Source: Competibacteraceae bacterium UBA2788
GTDB lineage: Bacteria; Pseudomonadota; Gammaproteobacteria; Competibacterales; Competibacteraceae
Reading direction: 5' to 3'
DNA length: 5,632 nucleotides
Assembly (NCBI GenBank): GCA_002352185.1
Contig: DEHY01000124.1
Location: 1 to 5,632, forward strand
In this document: in pieces, positions 1 through 5,466 of the stretch
Layout of the letters: each line of letters begins with the position of its first letter
How positions within the stretch are numbered: position 1 is the first letter of the stretch
Position numbers and translations under genes: made by a program
The notes under the pieces: generated by a model
Told to the model about the DNA's origin: nothing
Seen by the model: the letters and a program-made list of their open reading frames with translations, nothing else
Databases searched by the model: none

Positions 1-50
1 CCGCTAACGCGGCTTCCCCCCTTGTCAAAGAGGGGCGAGGGGGGACTTCG
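1..50. repeat. C-run/G-run inverted repeat, possible dispersed element
   Basis: A six-C run (16-21) and a six-G run (39-44) flank a centre that can fold on its own: CTT (21-23) pairs with AAG (28-30) over a four-base loop, and CCCC (17-20) can pair with GGGG (32-35) around a bulged A. Just before it, CCGC (1-4) and GCGG (9-12) form another small inverted repeat. Intergenic C-run/G-run elements of this shape occur in many copies in various bacterial genomes, so a dispersed repeat is plausible, but only one copy is visible here. It lacks a T-tract, so I do not call it a terminator. Confidence 0.45.
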
Positions 51-59
51 TGGGCAAGC

Positions 60-148
60 GCAACCACCCCTCATTGAGGAATGCCATTCGGCGAATCGGG
101 GTAGGGCGGGCATGGCCCGCCATGCAACCATCCCTCATTGAGGAATGC
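60..148. repeat. Two direct repeats of 25 bp flanking short palindromes
   Basis: Positions 60-84 and 124-148 are the same 25-bp sequence with one difference (C67 versus T131), at a 64-bp period. Each copy contains the palindrome CCTCA-T-TGAGG (69-79 and 133-143). The DNA between them holds GAATG-C-CATTC (79-89), ATTCG-G-CGAAT (86-96) and a 7-bp GC stem with an ATG loop (105-121), which can re-pair as GCATGG/CCATGC (110-125). The second copy ends five bases from the end of the glutathione S-transferase gene. Only two copies exist and no cas gene is present. A small non-autonomous repeat element or a tandem dispersed repeat is the likeliest explanation. Confidence 0.6.
105..125 (-). terminator. 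Hairpin downstream of the GST gene, possible transcript end
   Basis: GGCGGGC (105-111) and GCCCGCC (115-121) form a perfect 7-bp stem about 33 bases beyond the stop codon of the minus-strand gene. No U-tract follows on the minus strand, so it is not a canonical intrinsic terminator. It could protect the 3' end of the message or simply belong to the surrounding repeat. Confidence 0.25.
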
Positions 149-153
149 TATAG

Positions 154-834
154 CTAAAAACAACACTCCTCGGCAATGACCTCCCCACGTTCCTCTTCGG
201 GAATCACCCCGGTTTCCTGGCGCGCCGCCTGAATCCAGGCGCATACGGCGGCATCGTTGCGCACGGTGGCGACATAGGCTTGCGCGGTTTCCGGCAGCGC
301 GATGCCGTAGGTGTGAAAGCGCAAAGCCACCGGCGCGAACAGGGCATCCGCCGCCGTGAAACCGCCAAACAGCCAGGGGCCGCCTGCGTCGCCCGTTGCC
401 CGGCAATTCTCCCAGATCGCCACGACCCGATTGATCTCGATCCGGGTTGTCGGGGATGGAGTTACTCCCGACCGCCGGGCGCGGCAGTTGAACGGCAGTT
501 CGTTACGCAGCGTGGCGAAGCCGGCATGCATCTCGCTGGACACCGACCGGGCCAAGGCTCGCGCTTCAGCCGCAATCGGCCAGACCGCCGGATAGCGTTC
601 GGCCAGATACTCGCTTATCGCCAGCGATTCCCAGATTCGAAGATCGCCGTCCAGCAGCACCGGCACTCGACCCGAAGGCGAGTAGCGGGCGATCTGCGCC
701 GCTGCATCCGGGGCGTGAAGGGGAACGTGAATTTCCTGAAAGTCCACGCCCAGATGCTTGAGCAACAGCCAGGGGCGCATTGACCAGGATGAGTAGGTCT
801 TGTTGCCGATGACTAAAGTGAGGGGGGTGGTCAT
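154..834 (-). CDS. Glutathione S-transferase family protein
   Basis: This encodes a 226-residue cytosolic protein with the two-domain glutathione S-transferase layout. The N-terminal thioredoxin-like domain (about residues 4-85) has NKTYSSWSMRPW at 11-22, where a serine of the SSWS stretch is the likely glutathione-activating residue. It also has the cis-proline motif RVPVL (Pro58) and the glutathione-contacting WES (68-70) before LAISEYLAERYP. The helical C-terminal domain contains SEMHAGFATLRNELP (100-114) and FTAADALFAP (159-168), which includes the conserved Asp163 N-capping residue. I chose ATG at 834 because AGGAGA lies six bases before it; an in-frame start at 855 would add seven residues and has no comparable site. 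The family detoxifies electrophiles or takes part in aromatic catabolism, but the substrate cannot be read from sequence. It is transcribed divergently from the thiamin operon with no evident functional link. The tail ends in GluGluCysCysPhe, an unusual but unexplained terminus. Confidence 0.93.
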   Translation of the reverse strand: MTTPLTLVIGNKTYSSWSMRPWLLLKHLGVDFQEIHVPLHAPDAAAQIARYSPSGRVPVLLDGDLRIWESLAISEYLAERYPAVWPIAAEARALARSVSSEMHAGFATLRNELPFNCRARRSGVTPSPTTRIEINRVVAIWENCRATGDAGGPWLFGGFTAADALFAPVALRFHTYGIALPETAQAYVATVRNDAAVCAWIQAARQETGVIPEEERGEVIAEECCF

Positions 835-840
835 AAACAA

Positions 841-846
841 TCTCCT
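841..846 (-). promoter_or_regulatory. Ribosome binding site deciding the GST start
   Basis: Read on the minus strand this is AGGAGA, six bases before ATG at 834. It supports that start over the in-frame upstream candidate at 855. Confidence 0.75.
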
Positions 847-869
847 GGCAGTCAAACCGGCGGGAAGCC

Positions 870-875
870 ATTAAA
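870..875 (-). promoter_or_regulatory. Possible -10 element for the GST gene
   Basis: On the minus strand these bases read TTTAAT, five of six matches to TATAAT. They would place the transcript start about 30 bases before the GST start codon. No convincing -35 hexamer is seen at the expected spacing, so this is a weak call. Confidence 0.25.
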
Positions 876-887
876 TCCATCGAGACT

Positions 888-896
888 TGGTATCAT
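888..896 (+). promoter_or_regulatory. Possible extended -10 promoter for the thiamin operon
   Basis: TGG-TATCAT is an extended -10 motif (TGn followed by five of six matches to TATAAT). Transcription would start near 903, giving a leader of about 34 bases before the GTG start at 937. No good -35 is visible, which extended -10 promoters tolerate. The element overlaps the alternative ATG at 895, which argues against that ATG being the translation start. Confidence 0.4.
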
Positions 897-925
897 GCAC
901 CATTCGCTTTGGATCATCAGCCACC

Positions 926-930
926 GGGAG
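926..930 (+). promoter_or_regulatory. Ribosome binding site deciding the thiO start
   Basis: GGGAG sits six bases before GTG at 937 in the thiO frame. The in-frame ATG at 895 has only weak purine sequence before it. Confidence 0.65.
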
Positions 931-936
931 AACGAT

Positions 937-2037
937 GTGCGCCCCTACCAGATCGCCGTGATCGGCGCGGGAATTACCGGACTGACCCAAGCCTTGTGGT
1001 TACAGCGTCAAGGCCATCAGATCAGCCTGTTCGAGCGGGGCGGCGAACGTCTGGATCATCACTGTAGCCACGTCGGCGCCGGAATGTTGGCGCCTTACTG
1101 CGAATTGAGCGAGGCGGAAGACGAGGTGGCGCACTGGGGCGCAGCCGCGCTCAAACTGTGGCAGGCGGTTGCTCCGACTTTGGCGCTGCCGGTGCATATG
1201 AGCTGCGAGGGAACGCTGGTGGTCGCCCATCATCGGGATCGAACCGGAATGCAGCATCTGGCCGAGCGCGTCACCCACGCCGGGTTTGGCGCTCACCTGC
1301 AATGGCTGCAACGGGATGCGTTGCGCGAGTTGGAGCCGGAACTGGAAGGCCGCTTTGCGGAAGGGCTGTACTTTTCTCCCGAAGGCGAGATCGATCCGCG
1401 CTCGCTGTTGCCGGCCCTGGTCGAGACGCTGCGGCAAAAGGGTGCGCGGCTGAATTTTACGACCGAAGTTGAAGCCCTGGCGCCGGGGGAAATTACCGTG
1501 ATGGGCGCACGCCATGCCTTTGACTGGGTGCTGGATTGTCGCGGGCTGGCGGCGCGGGAGCAGATCAGCGATTTGCGCGGAGTGCGCGGCGAGATCATCA
1601 CCCTGCGCACCCGCGAGGTTCACCTGCGCCGTCCCATCCGAATGATGCATCCGCGCTATCCGCTGTATATCGTGCCGCGCCCGGACCATCGCTTCGTGGT
1701 CGGCGCGACCAGTATCGAAAGCGACTCGTTGCGACCCGCCACCGTTCGCTCTGCGCTGGAACTGCTGTCAGCGGCTTACGCTTTGCACCCGGCCTTTGCC
1801 GAAGCGGAAATTGTCGAATTGAACACCCAGTGCCGACCGGCGTTGCCGGATCATCTGCCGCGCATCGCGCAACACGACACACTTTTGCGCATCAATGGTT
1901 TGTACCGCCACGGTTATCTGCTGAGTCCGTTGCTGGCGGAAACGGTCGCGGCATTGATTGGCGACCAGCGCCGCCCGGCGGCAACGGCGAAACTGTGGTC
2001 GTCTACCGGCCCGGCAACCGAAGGAGGACACGCATGA
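937..2037 (+). CDS. thiO: Glycine oxidase ThiO (FAD-dependent)
   Basis: ThiO oxidises glycine with O2 to iminoacetate (dehydroglycine), releasing hydrogen peroxide; the imine feeds thiazole formation by ThiG. The 366-residue length suits the family of about 365-370. The Rossmann FAD motif GAGITG is at 10-15, followed by the acidic strand end LFERG (31-35). GAGMLAPYCE (47-56) matches the conserved second flavin-contact segment of the DAO family. Later landmarks are PLYIVPR (242-248), the substrate-side QCRPALPDHLP (298-308, with Arg300 a candidate for binding the glycine carboxylate) and GLYRHGYLLSP (321-331). I use GTG at 937 because a GGGAG site precedes it and it places the FAD motif at residue 10, as is usual. 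An ATG at 895 would add 14 residues. This is the first gene of the operon; its stop overlaps the thiS start (ATGA), suggesting translational coupling. The presence of ThiO implies oxygen-dependent thiazole synthesis. Confidence 0.94.
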   Translation: MRPYQIAVIGAGITGLTQALWLQRQGHQISLFERGGERLDHHCSHVGAGMLAPYCELSEAEDEVAHWGAAALKLWQAVAPTLALPVHMSCEGTLVVAHHRDRTGMQHLAERVTHAGFGAHLQWLQRDALRELEPELEGRFAEGLYFSPEGEIDPRSLLPALVETLRQKGARLNFTTEVEALAPGEITVMGARHAFDWVLDCRGLAAREQISDLRGVRGEIITLRTREVHLRRPIRMMHPRYPLYIVPRPDHRFVVGATSIESDSLRPATVRSALELLSAAYALHPAFAEAEIVELNTQCRPALPDHLPRIAQHDTLLRINGLYRHGYLLSPLLAETVAALIGDQRRPAATAKLWSSTGPATEGGHA

Positions 2038-2234
2038 TCATCGAAGTCAATGGCGAGAAAAAGCAATTGAATCAGCAACAGGTTCTGGCGGAGGCCATCA
2101 CTCATTGGGGTTATGAATGCGCGTTGATTGCGGTGGCGCACAATGACGAATTCGTGCCGCGCAGTCGCTATGCCGCGATCCAGCTTCAGGACGGAGATCG
2201 CCTGGAGATTGTCGCGCCGATGCAGGGAGGGTGA
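2034..2234 (+). CDS. thiS: Sulfur carrier protein ThiS
   Basis: ThiS is a 66-residue ubiquitin-fold sulfur carrier. It begins [12 protein letters not shown], typical of the first beta-hairpin of the family, continues with [14 protein letters not shown], and ends in the obligatory Gly-Gly. ThiF adenylates that terminus, which is then converted to a thiocarboxylate that donates sulfur to ThiG. AAGGAGG (2021-2027) lies six bases before the ATG, a near-perfect ribosome binding site. The start overlaps the thiO stop as ATGA, and the stop overlaps the thiG start region. Its position between thiO and thiG, with a ThiF homologue downstream, leaves little doubt that it serves thiamin rather than molybdopterin synthesis. 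Confidence 0.96.
   Translation: MIIEVNGEKKQLNQQQVLAEAITHWGYECALIAVAHNDEFVPRSRYAAIQLQDGDRLEIVAPMQGG
2226..2230 (+). promoter_or_regulatory. Ribosome binding site choosing among thiG starts
   Basis: GGAGG lies inside the last codons of thiS. Three adjacent in-frame start codons follow: GTG 2231, ATG 2234 and ATG 2237. The distance is six bases to ATG 2237 but only three to ATG 2234 and none to GTG 2231, so 2237 is favoured. Confidence 0.6.
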
Positions 2235-2236
2235 TG

Positions 2237-3043
2237 ATGACCGCGCCGAATTGGGAAATCGGTGGCCGTGCGCTGGGTTCGCGGCTGTTGCTGGGCACCG
2301 CCCGCTATCCATCGCTGGCGGTGCTGCAACAGGCGATCCGCGCCTCGGACGCCGGGATCGTAACGGTCTCGCTGCGGCGGGAGTCGGCTTCGGATCGCGC
2401 CGGAAGCCAATTCTGGTCGCTGATTAAGGAGATGGGCGTAGCGGTTTTGCCGAATACCGCCGGTTGCAAAACTGTGAAGGAAGCGGTGACGACGGCGGAA
2501 ATGGCGCGGGAGGTGTTCGAGACGCCGTGGGTTAAGCTGGAAGTGATCGGCGACGATTACACCTTGCAGCCGCATCCGTTCCTGCTGGTGGAAGCGGCGG
2601 AAGCGCTGTGCCGACGCGGGTTTGAGGTCTTTCCGTACACCACCGAGGATTTGGTGGTCGCCGAGCGGCTGATTCAAGCCGGCTGCAACATTCTGATGCC
2701 GTGGGGCGCGCCGATTGGATCGGGGCAGGGCTTGAATAATCCCTATGCGTTGCGAACCTTGCGCGCCCGTTATCCCGAAATCTCGCTGATCGTCGACGCC
2801 GGCATCGGCAAACCCTCCCATGCGATTCAGGCGATGGAGATGGGCTACGACGGGGTGTTGGTCAATACTGCGGTGGCCCGCGCCACCGATCCGGTGCAAA
2901 TGGGGCGCGCGTTCGGGCTGGCGGTTGCAGCCGGGCGGTTGGCCTATCTTGCCGGCGCGATGCCGACTCAGGAAATGGCGGAACCGAGTACGCCCGTCAC
3001 CGGCACCCCGTTTTGGCACTCGTCGCCGGAGCGCCACGGATGA
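2237..3043 (+). CDS. thiG: Thiazole synthase ThiG
   Basis: ThiG builds the thiamin thiazole from 1-deoxy-D-xylulose 5-phosphate, dehydroglycine (from ThiO) and sulfur from the ThiS thiocarboxylate. The 268-residue product is a TIM barrel showing the family's landmarks in order: [12 protein letters not shown] (15-26), VSLRRES (44-50), [14 protein letters not shown] (71-84), [10 protein letters not shown] (98-107), [14 protein letters not shown] (129-142), [15 protein letters not shown] (154-168), [11 protein letters not shown] (186-196) and [12 protein letters not shown] (203-214). Lys100 in WVKLEVI is the expected Schiff-base residue, with Glu102 and Asp187 in the positions of the known acid/base residues. 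The start is uncertain by up to two codons (2231, 2234 or 2237). The stop overlaps the thiE start as ATGA. The gene lies directly after thiS, as expected for partners that form a complex. Confidence 0.97.
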   Translation: MTAPNWEIGGRALGSRLLLGTARYPSLAVLQQAIRASDAGIVTVSLRRESASDRAGSQFWSLIKEMGVAVLPNTAGCKTVKEAVTTAEMAREVFETPWVKLEVIGDDYTLQPHPFLLVEAAEALCRRGFEVFPYTTEDLVVAERLIQAGCNILMPWGAPIGSGQGLNNPYALRTLRARYPEISLIVDAGIGKPSHAIQAMEMGYDGVLVNTAVARATDPVQMGRAFGLAVAAGRLAYLAGAMPTQEMAEPSTPVTGTPFWHSSPERHG

Positions 3044-3672
3044 AAACTGCGGGCATCCATGGATTTTATCCGGTGGTGGACGATGTTCGCTGGCTGCGGC
3101 GGTTCCTGCCCCTGGGAGTACGGACGATCCAGCTTCGGATCAAGGAGCAGCCTGCATCCGGCGTTCAGCGCCAGATTCGCGAGGCGCTGGCGCTGGCCGC
3201 CGACTATGACGACTGCCAGATGATCATCAACGACTACTGGCGGGAGACGATCACCCTGGGCGCAACCTGGCTGCACCTGGGACAGGACGATCTGGCGGGC
3301 GCGGATCGGGCGGCGATCCGTGCGGCGGGGATCAAGCTGGGGATCAGCACCCACAGCCCTGAAGAACTGGCGAACGCTGTGGCGGCCCAGCCCGATTATC
3401 TGGCGCTGGGGCCGATTTACGAGACGACGCTGAAAAAGATGCCCTGGTCGCCCCAGGGTCTGGCCCGCATCGGCGAGTGGAAAACCCGTTGTAGCGTTCC
3501 GCTGGTCGCTATCGGCGGGATCACGCTGGAACGGGCTAAAGCCGTGCGGGCGGCAGGCGCGGACGCCATCGCGGTGGTCTCCGATGTACTCAGCGCTTCT
3601 CATCCTGAAGACCGGGTGCGCGCCTGGCTGGATTTGTTTCGTGAAGCGGCGACGCCTGCCGAAATCGGATAG
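3040..3672 (+). CDS. thiE: Thiamin-phosphate synthase ThiE
   Basis: ThiE couples hydroxymethylpyrimidine pyrophosphate with thiazole phosphate carboxylate to give thiamin phosphate. The 210-residue product is of usual length and resembles the enterobacterial type. It has YPVVDD (10-15), [10 protein letters not shown] (27-36), INDYWRE (63-69), WLHLGQDDL (77-85), KLGISTH (99-105), [20 protein letters not shown] (121-140), VAIGGI (156-161) and IAVVSDV (177-183). The Arg/Lys of QLRIKE, the Asn-Asp of NDYW, the Asp of GQDD and the Thr/Lys of ETTLKK bind pyrophosphate and magnesium in the family. ATG at 3040 has GGAG (3028-3031) eight bases before it and overlaps the thiG stop, supporting coupled translation; a TTG at 3013 would be a poorer start. 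It is followed 12 bases later by thiF. Confidence 0.96.
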   Translation: MKTAGIHGFYPVVDDVRWLRRFLPLGVRTIQLRIKEQPASGVQRQIREALALAADYDDCQMIINDYWRETITLGATWLHLGQDDLAGADRAAIRAAGIKLGISTHSPEELANAVAAQPDYLALGPIYETTLKKMPWSPQGLARIGEWKTRCSVPLVAIGGITLERAKAVRAAGADAIAVVSDVLSASHPEDRVRAWLDLFREAATPAEIG

Positions 3673-3684
3673 AGGAACTCCGGG

Positions 3685-4830
3685 ATGATCATGCCTGCTG
3701 ATGCAGCGCCCCCGCTGAGCAGCGCCGAACAACTGCGCTATGCCCGTCATTTGGGCCTGCCCGAAATCGGGCTGGACGGCCAGCACAAGCTGCGGCAAGC
3801 GAGCGTCCTGGTGATCGGCGCGGGCGGATTGGGTGCGCCCGCCTTGCTGTATCTCGCGGCGGCGGGCGTAGGCCGCCTGGGGATTATTGACCCGGATCAG
3901 GTGGAACTGAGCAATCTCCAGCGGCAGATTTTGTACGACACGGATGCCTGTGGCCGCGCCAAAGTCGAAGCCGCCCGCGACCGCCTGCTCGCGCTTAATC
4001 CGCATCTCCAGATCGACGCCTACCCTGAAGCCTTTGCGCTCGCCAACGCCGCCCGGCTGATTGCCGCGTATGACGTGATCATCGAAGGGTCCGACCGGTT
4101 CGCCGCCAAGTACCTGGTGAACGATGCCTGTGTGCTGGCGGGCAAGCCGTATATCGGCGCCAGCATCCGCGCCTTTTCGGGGATGCTGGCGGTCTACGCC
4201 GCGCCCGACGGTCCCTGTTATCGCTGCCTTTTCCCCGCAATGCCCGCTCCCGAAACCGTCCCAAGCTGTGCGCAAGCCGGCGTTCTGGGCACTGTGCCGG
4301 GGCTGTTTGGCGTCTTGCAGGCGCATGAGGCGCTGAAACTGATCCTGGGCATCGGGGAACCGCTGATTGGGGCGCTGCTTAAAATTGACCTGCTGACGAT
4401 GCGCTTTCAAAAATTGCGGCTGCCGTGTGATCCGGGTTGTCCGCTGTGCGGCGAGTCGCCCACCATCCACACCCTGAGCGAGGCCGCATTCGTTTGCGCC
4501 GCTTCCGCAGACCAGCCCGACGCCGCCCTGCCCTGGCTCAGCGTGGAGGCCAGCCGCCAGCGCCCGACCCTGCGCTGGGTGGATATTCGCACCCCGGCTG
4601 AATTTGCCGCCGGGCATATTCCTGGGGCGATCCACGCGCCGCTGGATCAGATTGAAGACTGGGCCGCCCAGGTCGGGCCGCACGATCATCTGTTGCTCTA
4701 TTGCCAGCGGGGCGGGCGCACCGTGCAGGCTTATCACCGGCTTCAGAGTACGCTGCAAGGGCGGGTTTCGCTGCTCCGGGGCGGCTATGAGGCCTGGTTG
4801 CAGGGCATGAGTGCGGCACTCCCGCCTTGA
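3685..4830 (+). CDS. thiF: ThiF/MoeB-type adenylyltransferase fused to a rhodanese domain
   Basis: This 381-residue E1-like enzyme activates the C-terminal Gly-Gly of a sulfur carrier, here most likely ThiS. The adenylation domain spans about 10-260: Arg21 in RYARH, nucleotide motif GAGGLG (45-50), IDPDQVELSNLQRQ (68-81, with Asn77 and Arg80), Lys93, and Asp137 in EGSDRF. Two CxxC pairs, CYRC (178-181) and CPLC (252-255), are the predicted structural zinc site. Cys195 in PSCAQAGVLG matches the conserved cysteine that forms the carrier acyl-disulfide in ThiF. After a linker, a rhodanese domain (about 293-380) has WVDIRTPAEFAAGHIPGA (298-315) and the active loop CQRGGRT, with persulfide Cys340. 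The fusion layout is that of MoeZ, Uba4 and MOCS3, so it may also serve MoaD or another carrier. ATG 3685 follows GAGGA (3672-3676) by eight bases. It is the last gene of the operon. Confidence 0.93.
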   Translation: MIMPADAAPPLSSAEQLRYARHLGLPEIGLDGQHKLRQASVLVIGAGGLGAPALLYLAAAGVGRLGIIDPDQVELSNLQRQILYDTDACGRAKVEAARDRLLALNPHLQIDAYPEAFALANAARLIAAYDVIIEGSDRFAAKYLVNDACVLAGKPYIGASIRAFSGMLAVYAAPDGPCYRCLFPAMPAPETVPSCAQAGVLGTVPGLFGVLQAHEALKLILGIGEPLIGALLKIDLLTMRFQKLRLPCDPGCPLCGESPTIHTLSEAAFVCAASADQPDAALPWLSVEASRQRPTLRWVDIRTPAEFAAGHIPGAIHAPLDQIEDWAAQVGPHDHLLLYCQRGGRTVQAYHRLQSTLQGRVSLLRGGYEAWLQGMSAALPP

Positions 4831-4859
4831 CATCCCCTGTTTATGGCTTCGCCGGGATG
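4831..4859 (+). other. Inverted repeat just after thiF
   Basis: CATCCC (4831-4836), immediately after the thiF stop, can pair with GGGATG (4854-4859), and GGC-TTC-GCC (4845-4853) forms a nested hairpin inside. There is no U-tract, so an intrinsic terminator is not supported; an mRNA 3' structure is possible. The rest of 4831-4986 shows no gene and no clear promoter. Confidence 0.3.
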
Positions 4860-4986
4860 CTGGCGGCGGTGGTGATCTCGGTGCGGGTGGTTCTGTTCCG
4901 GGGCGTGGGGAAGGCGAATTAGCGGCGAACTCCCGATTCGTCATACGGTACACCGCCCACCAAAATCCTCAAATGGAGTAGCAACT

Positions 4987-5277
4987 ATGGCTGAAGACGC
5001 GATAGCGACCCTCGCCATCCCCCAAGTCGTGCTGGACGCTGCCCAGATGAGCGCCCACGACCTGCGGCTCGAACCGGCACTCACGTTGTACGCCCAGCAG
5101 CGGTTATCGCTCGGCAAGGCGTGCGAGTTGGCCGGGCTGACGCTGTGGGAGTTCCGGCACTGGCTCGGTCTGCGGCGCATCGAAGCGCACTACGACGCCG
5201 ACGACTTGCAGGATGAAATTGACACCTACAAGAGAAAGATGTACGGAAACGTGAACGACTACAACTTCTACCCCTGA
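4987..5277 (+). CDS. UPF0175 family protein, possible antitoxin
   Basis: A 96-residue protein whose core matches the UPF0175 family: LYAQQRLSLGKACELAGLTL (34-53), then WEFRHWLGLRRI (54-65) and HYDADDLQDEI (68-78). The core looks like a small helix-turn-helix, and family members often sit beside a PIN-like (DUF3368) gene, which has led to the view that they are antitoxins or regulators. No partner toxin is found here; an IS remnant follows directly. GGAG (4975-4978) lies eight bases before the ATG, confirming the start. The family usually ends soon after the HYDxxDLxxD segment, but this protein carries about 16 extra residues rich in Tyr and Asn (81-96), encoded by less GC-rich DNA. Part of that tail may be sequence acquired at the IS junction. 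Function is inferred from family only. Confidence 0.85.
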   Translation: MAEDAIATLAIPQVVLDAAQMSAHDLRLEPALTLYAQQRLSLGKACELAGLTLWEFRHWLGLRRIEAHYDADDLQDEIDTYKRKMYGNVNDYNFYP

Positions 5278-5466
5278 GATCGATTGTGCTGCCCAGACGT
5301 TGCACGAAGGGATAAAGAAACATGAGATCGATGCCGGGATGCGTGATGGCGTGACCACCGCCGAGCGGGAACGCATCAAAGCCCTGGAGCGCGAGGTCAG
5401 GGAGAGGTCAGGGAATTGCGTCAGGCCAACGAGGTTCTGTAACTGGCCGGCGCGTTTTTCGCACCT
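5276..5466 (+). pseudogene. IS3-family OrfA remnant (frameshifted)
   Basis: Translation from 5276 gives EIDCAAQTLHEGIKKHEIDA, then GMRDGVTTAERERIKALE and REVRE. This is the OrfA stretch after the helix-turn-helix leading into the leucine-zipper region that helps OrfA multimerise. An 11-bp tandem duplication (5393-5414) then shifts the frame. In the restored frame (from 5404) the expected text continues as EVRELRQANEVL, a TAA stop at 5440-5442 where the family usually has a basic residue, and LAGAFFAPA. The N-terminal DNA-binding half is missing, and a Gly stands where the family usually has Trp after TLHE. An open frame from TTG 5300 to 5506 only appears to be a gene because the duplication joins unrelated frames. 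Confidence 0.85.
5393..5414 (+). repeat. 11-bp perfect tandem duplication inside OrfA
   Basis: GAGGTCAGGGA occurs twice without gap (5393-5403 and 5404-5414). Removing one copy restores the conserved OrfA reading REVRELRQANE, so the duplication is a secondary mutation rather than part of the element. Confidence 0.95.

Noticed and set aside
60..148. CRISPR array
   Set aside because: There are only two repeat units, the repeat does not recur at the next 64-bp step on either side, the intervening DNA is itself palindromic, and no cas gene is present.
835..936. TPP riboswitch before thiO
   Set aside because: I could not find the conserved aptamer segments, and the space is too small to hold an aptamer of about 100 bases plus a promoter.
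1000..1689. 229-codon minus-strand frame inside thiO
   Set aside because: Antisense shadow of thiO with low-complexity composition and no recognisable motif.
4831..4859. Rho-independent terminator after thiF
   Set aside because: An inverted repeat is present, but its outer stem encloses a long loop and no T-tract follows.
4857..4922. 21-codon hydrophobic ORF (MLAAVVISVRVVLF...) between thiF and the UPF0175 gene
   Set aside because: It is very short, has no ribosome binding site at proper spacing and lies partly in an inverted repeat. It could be a remnant of a membrane protein end, but nothing supports expression.
2968..4953. 661-codon open frame on the minus strand opposite thiE and thiF
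   Set aside because: It lies fully antisense to two clearly recognised genes and its Arg/Gln/Pro/Gly-rich translation has no recognisable domain. Long antisense frames are expected in GC-rich genes.
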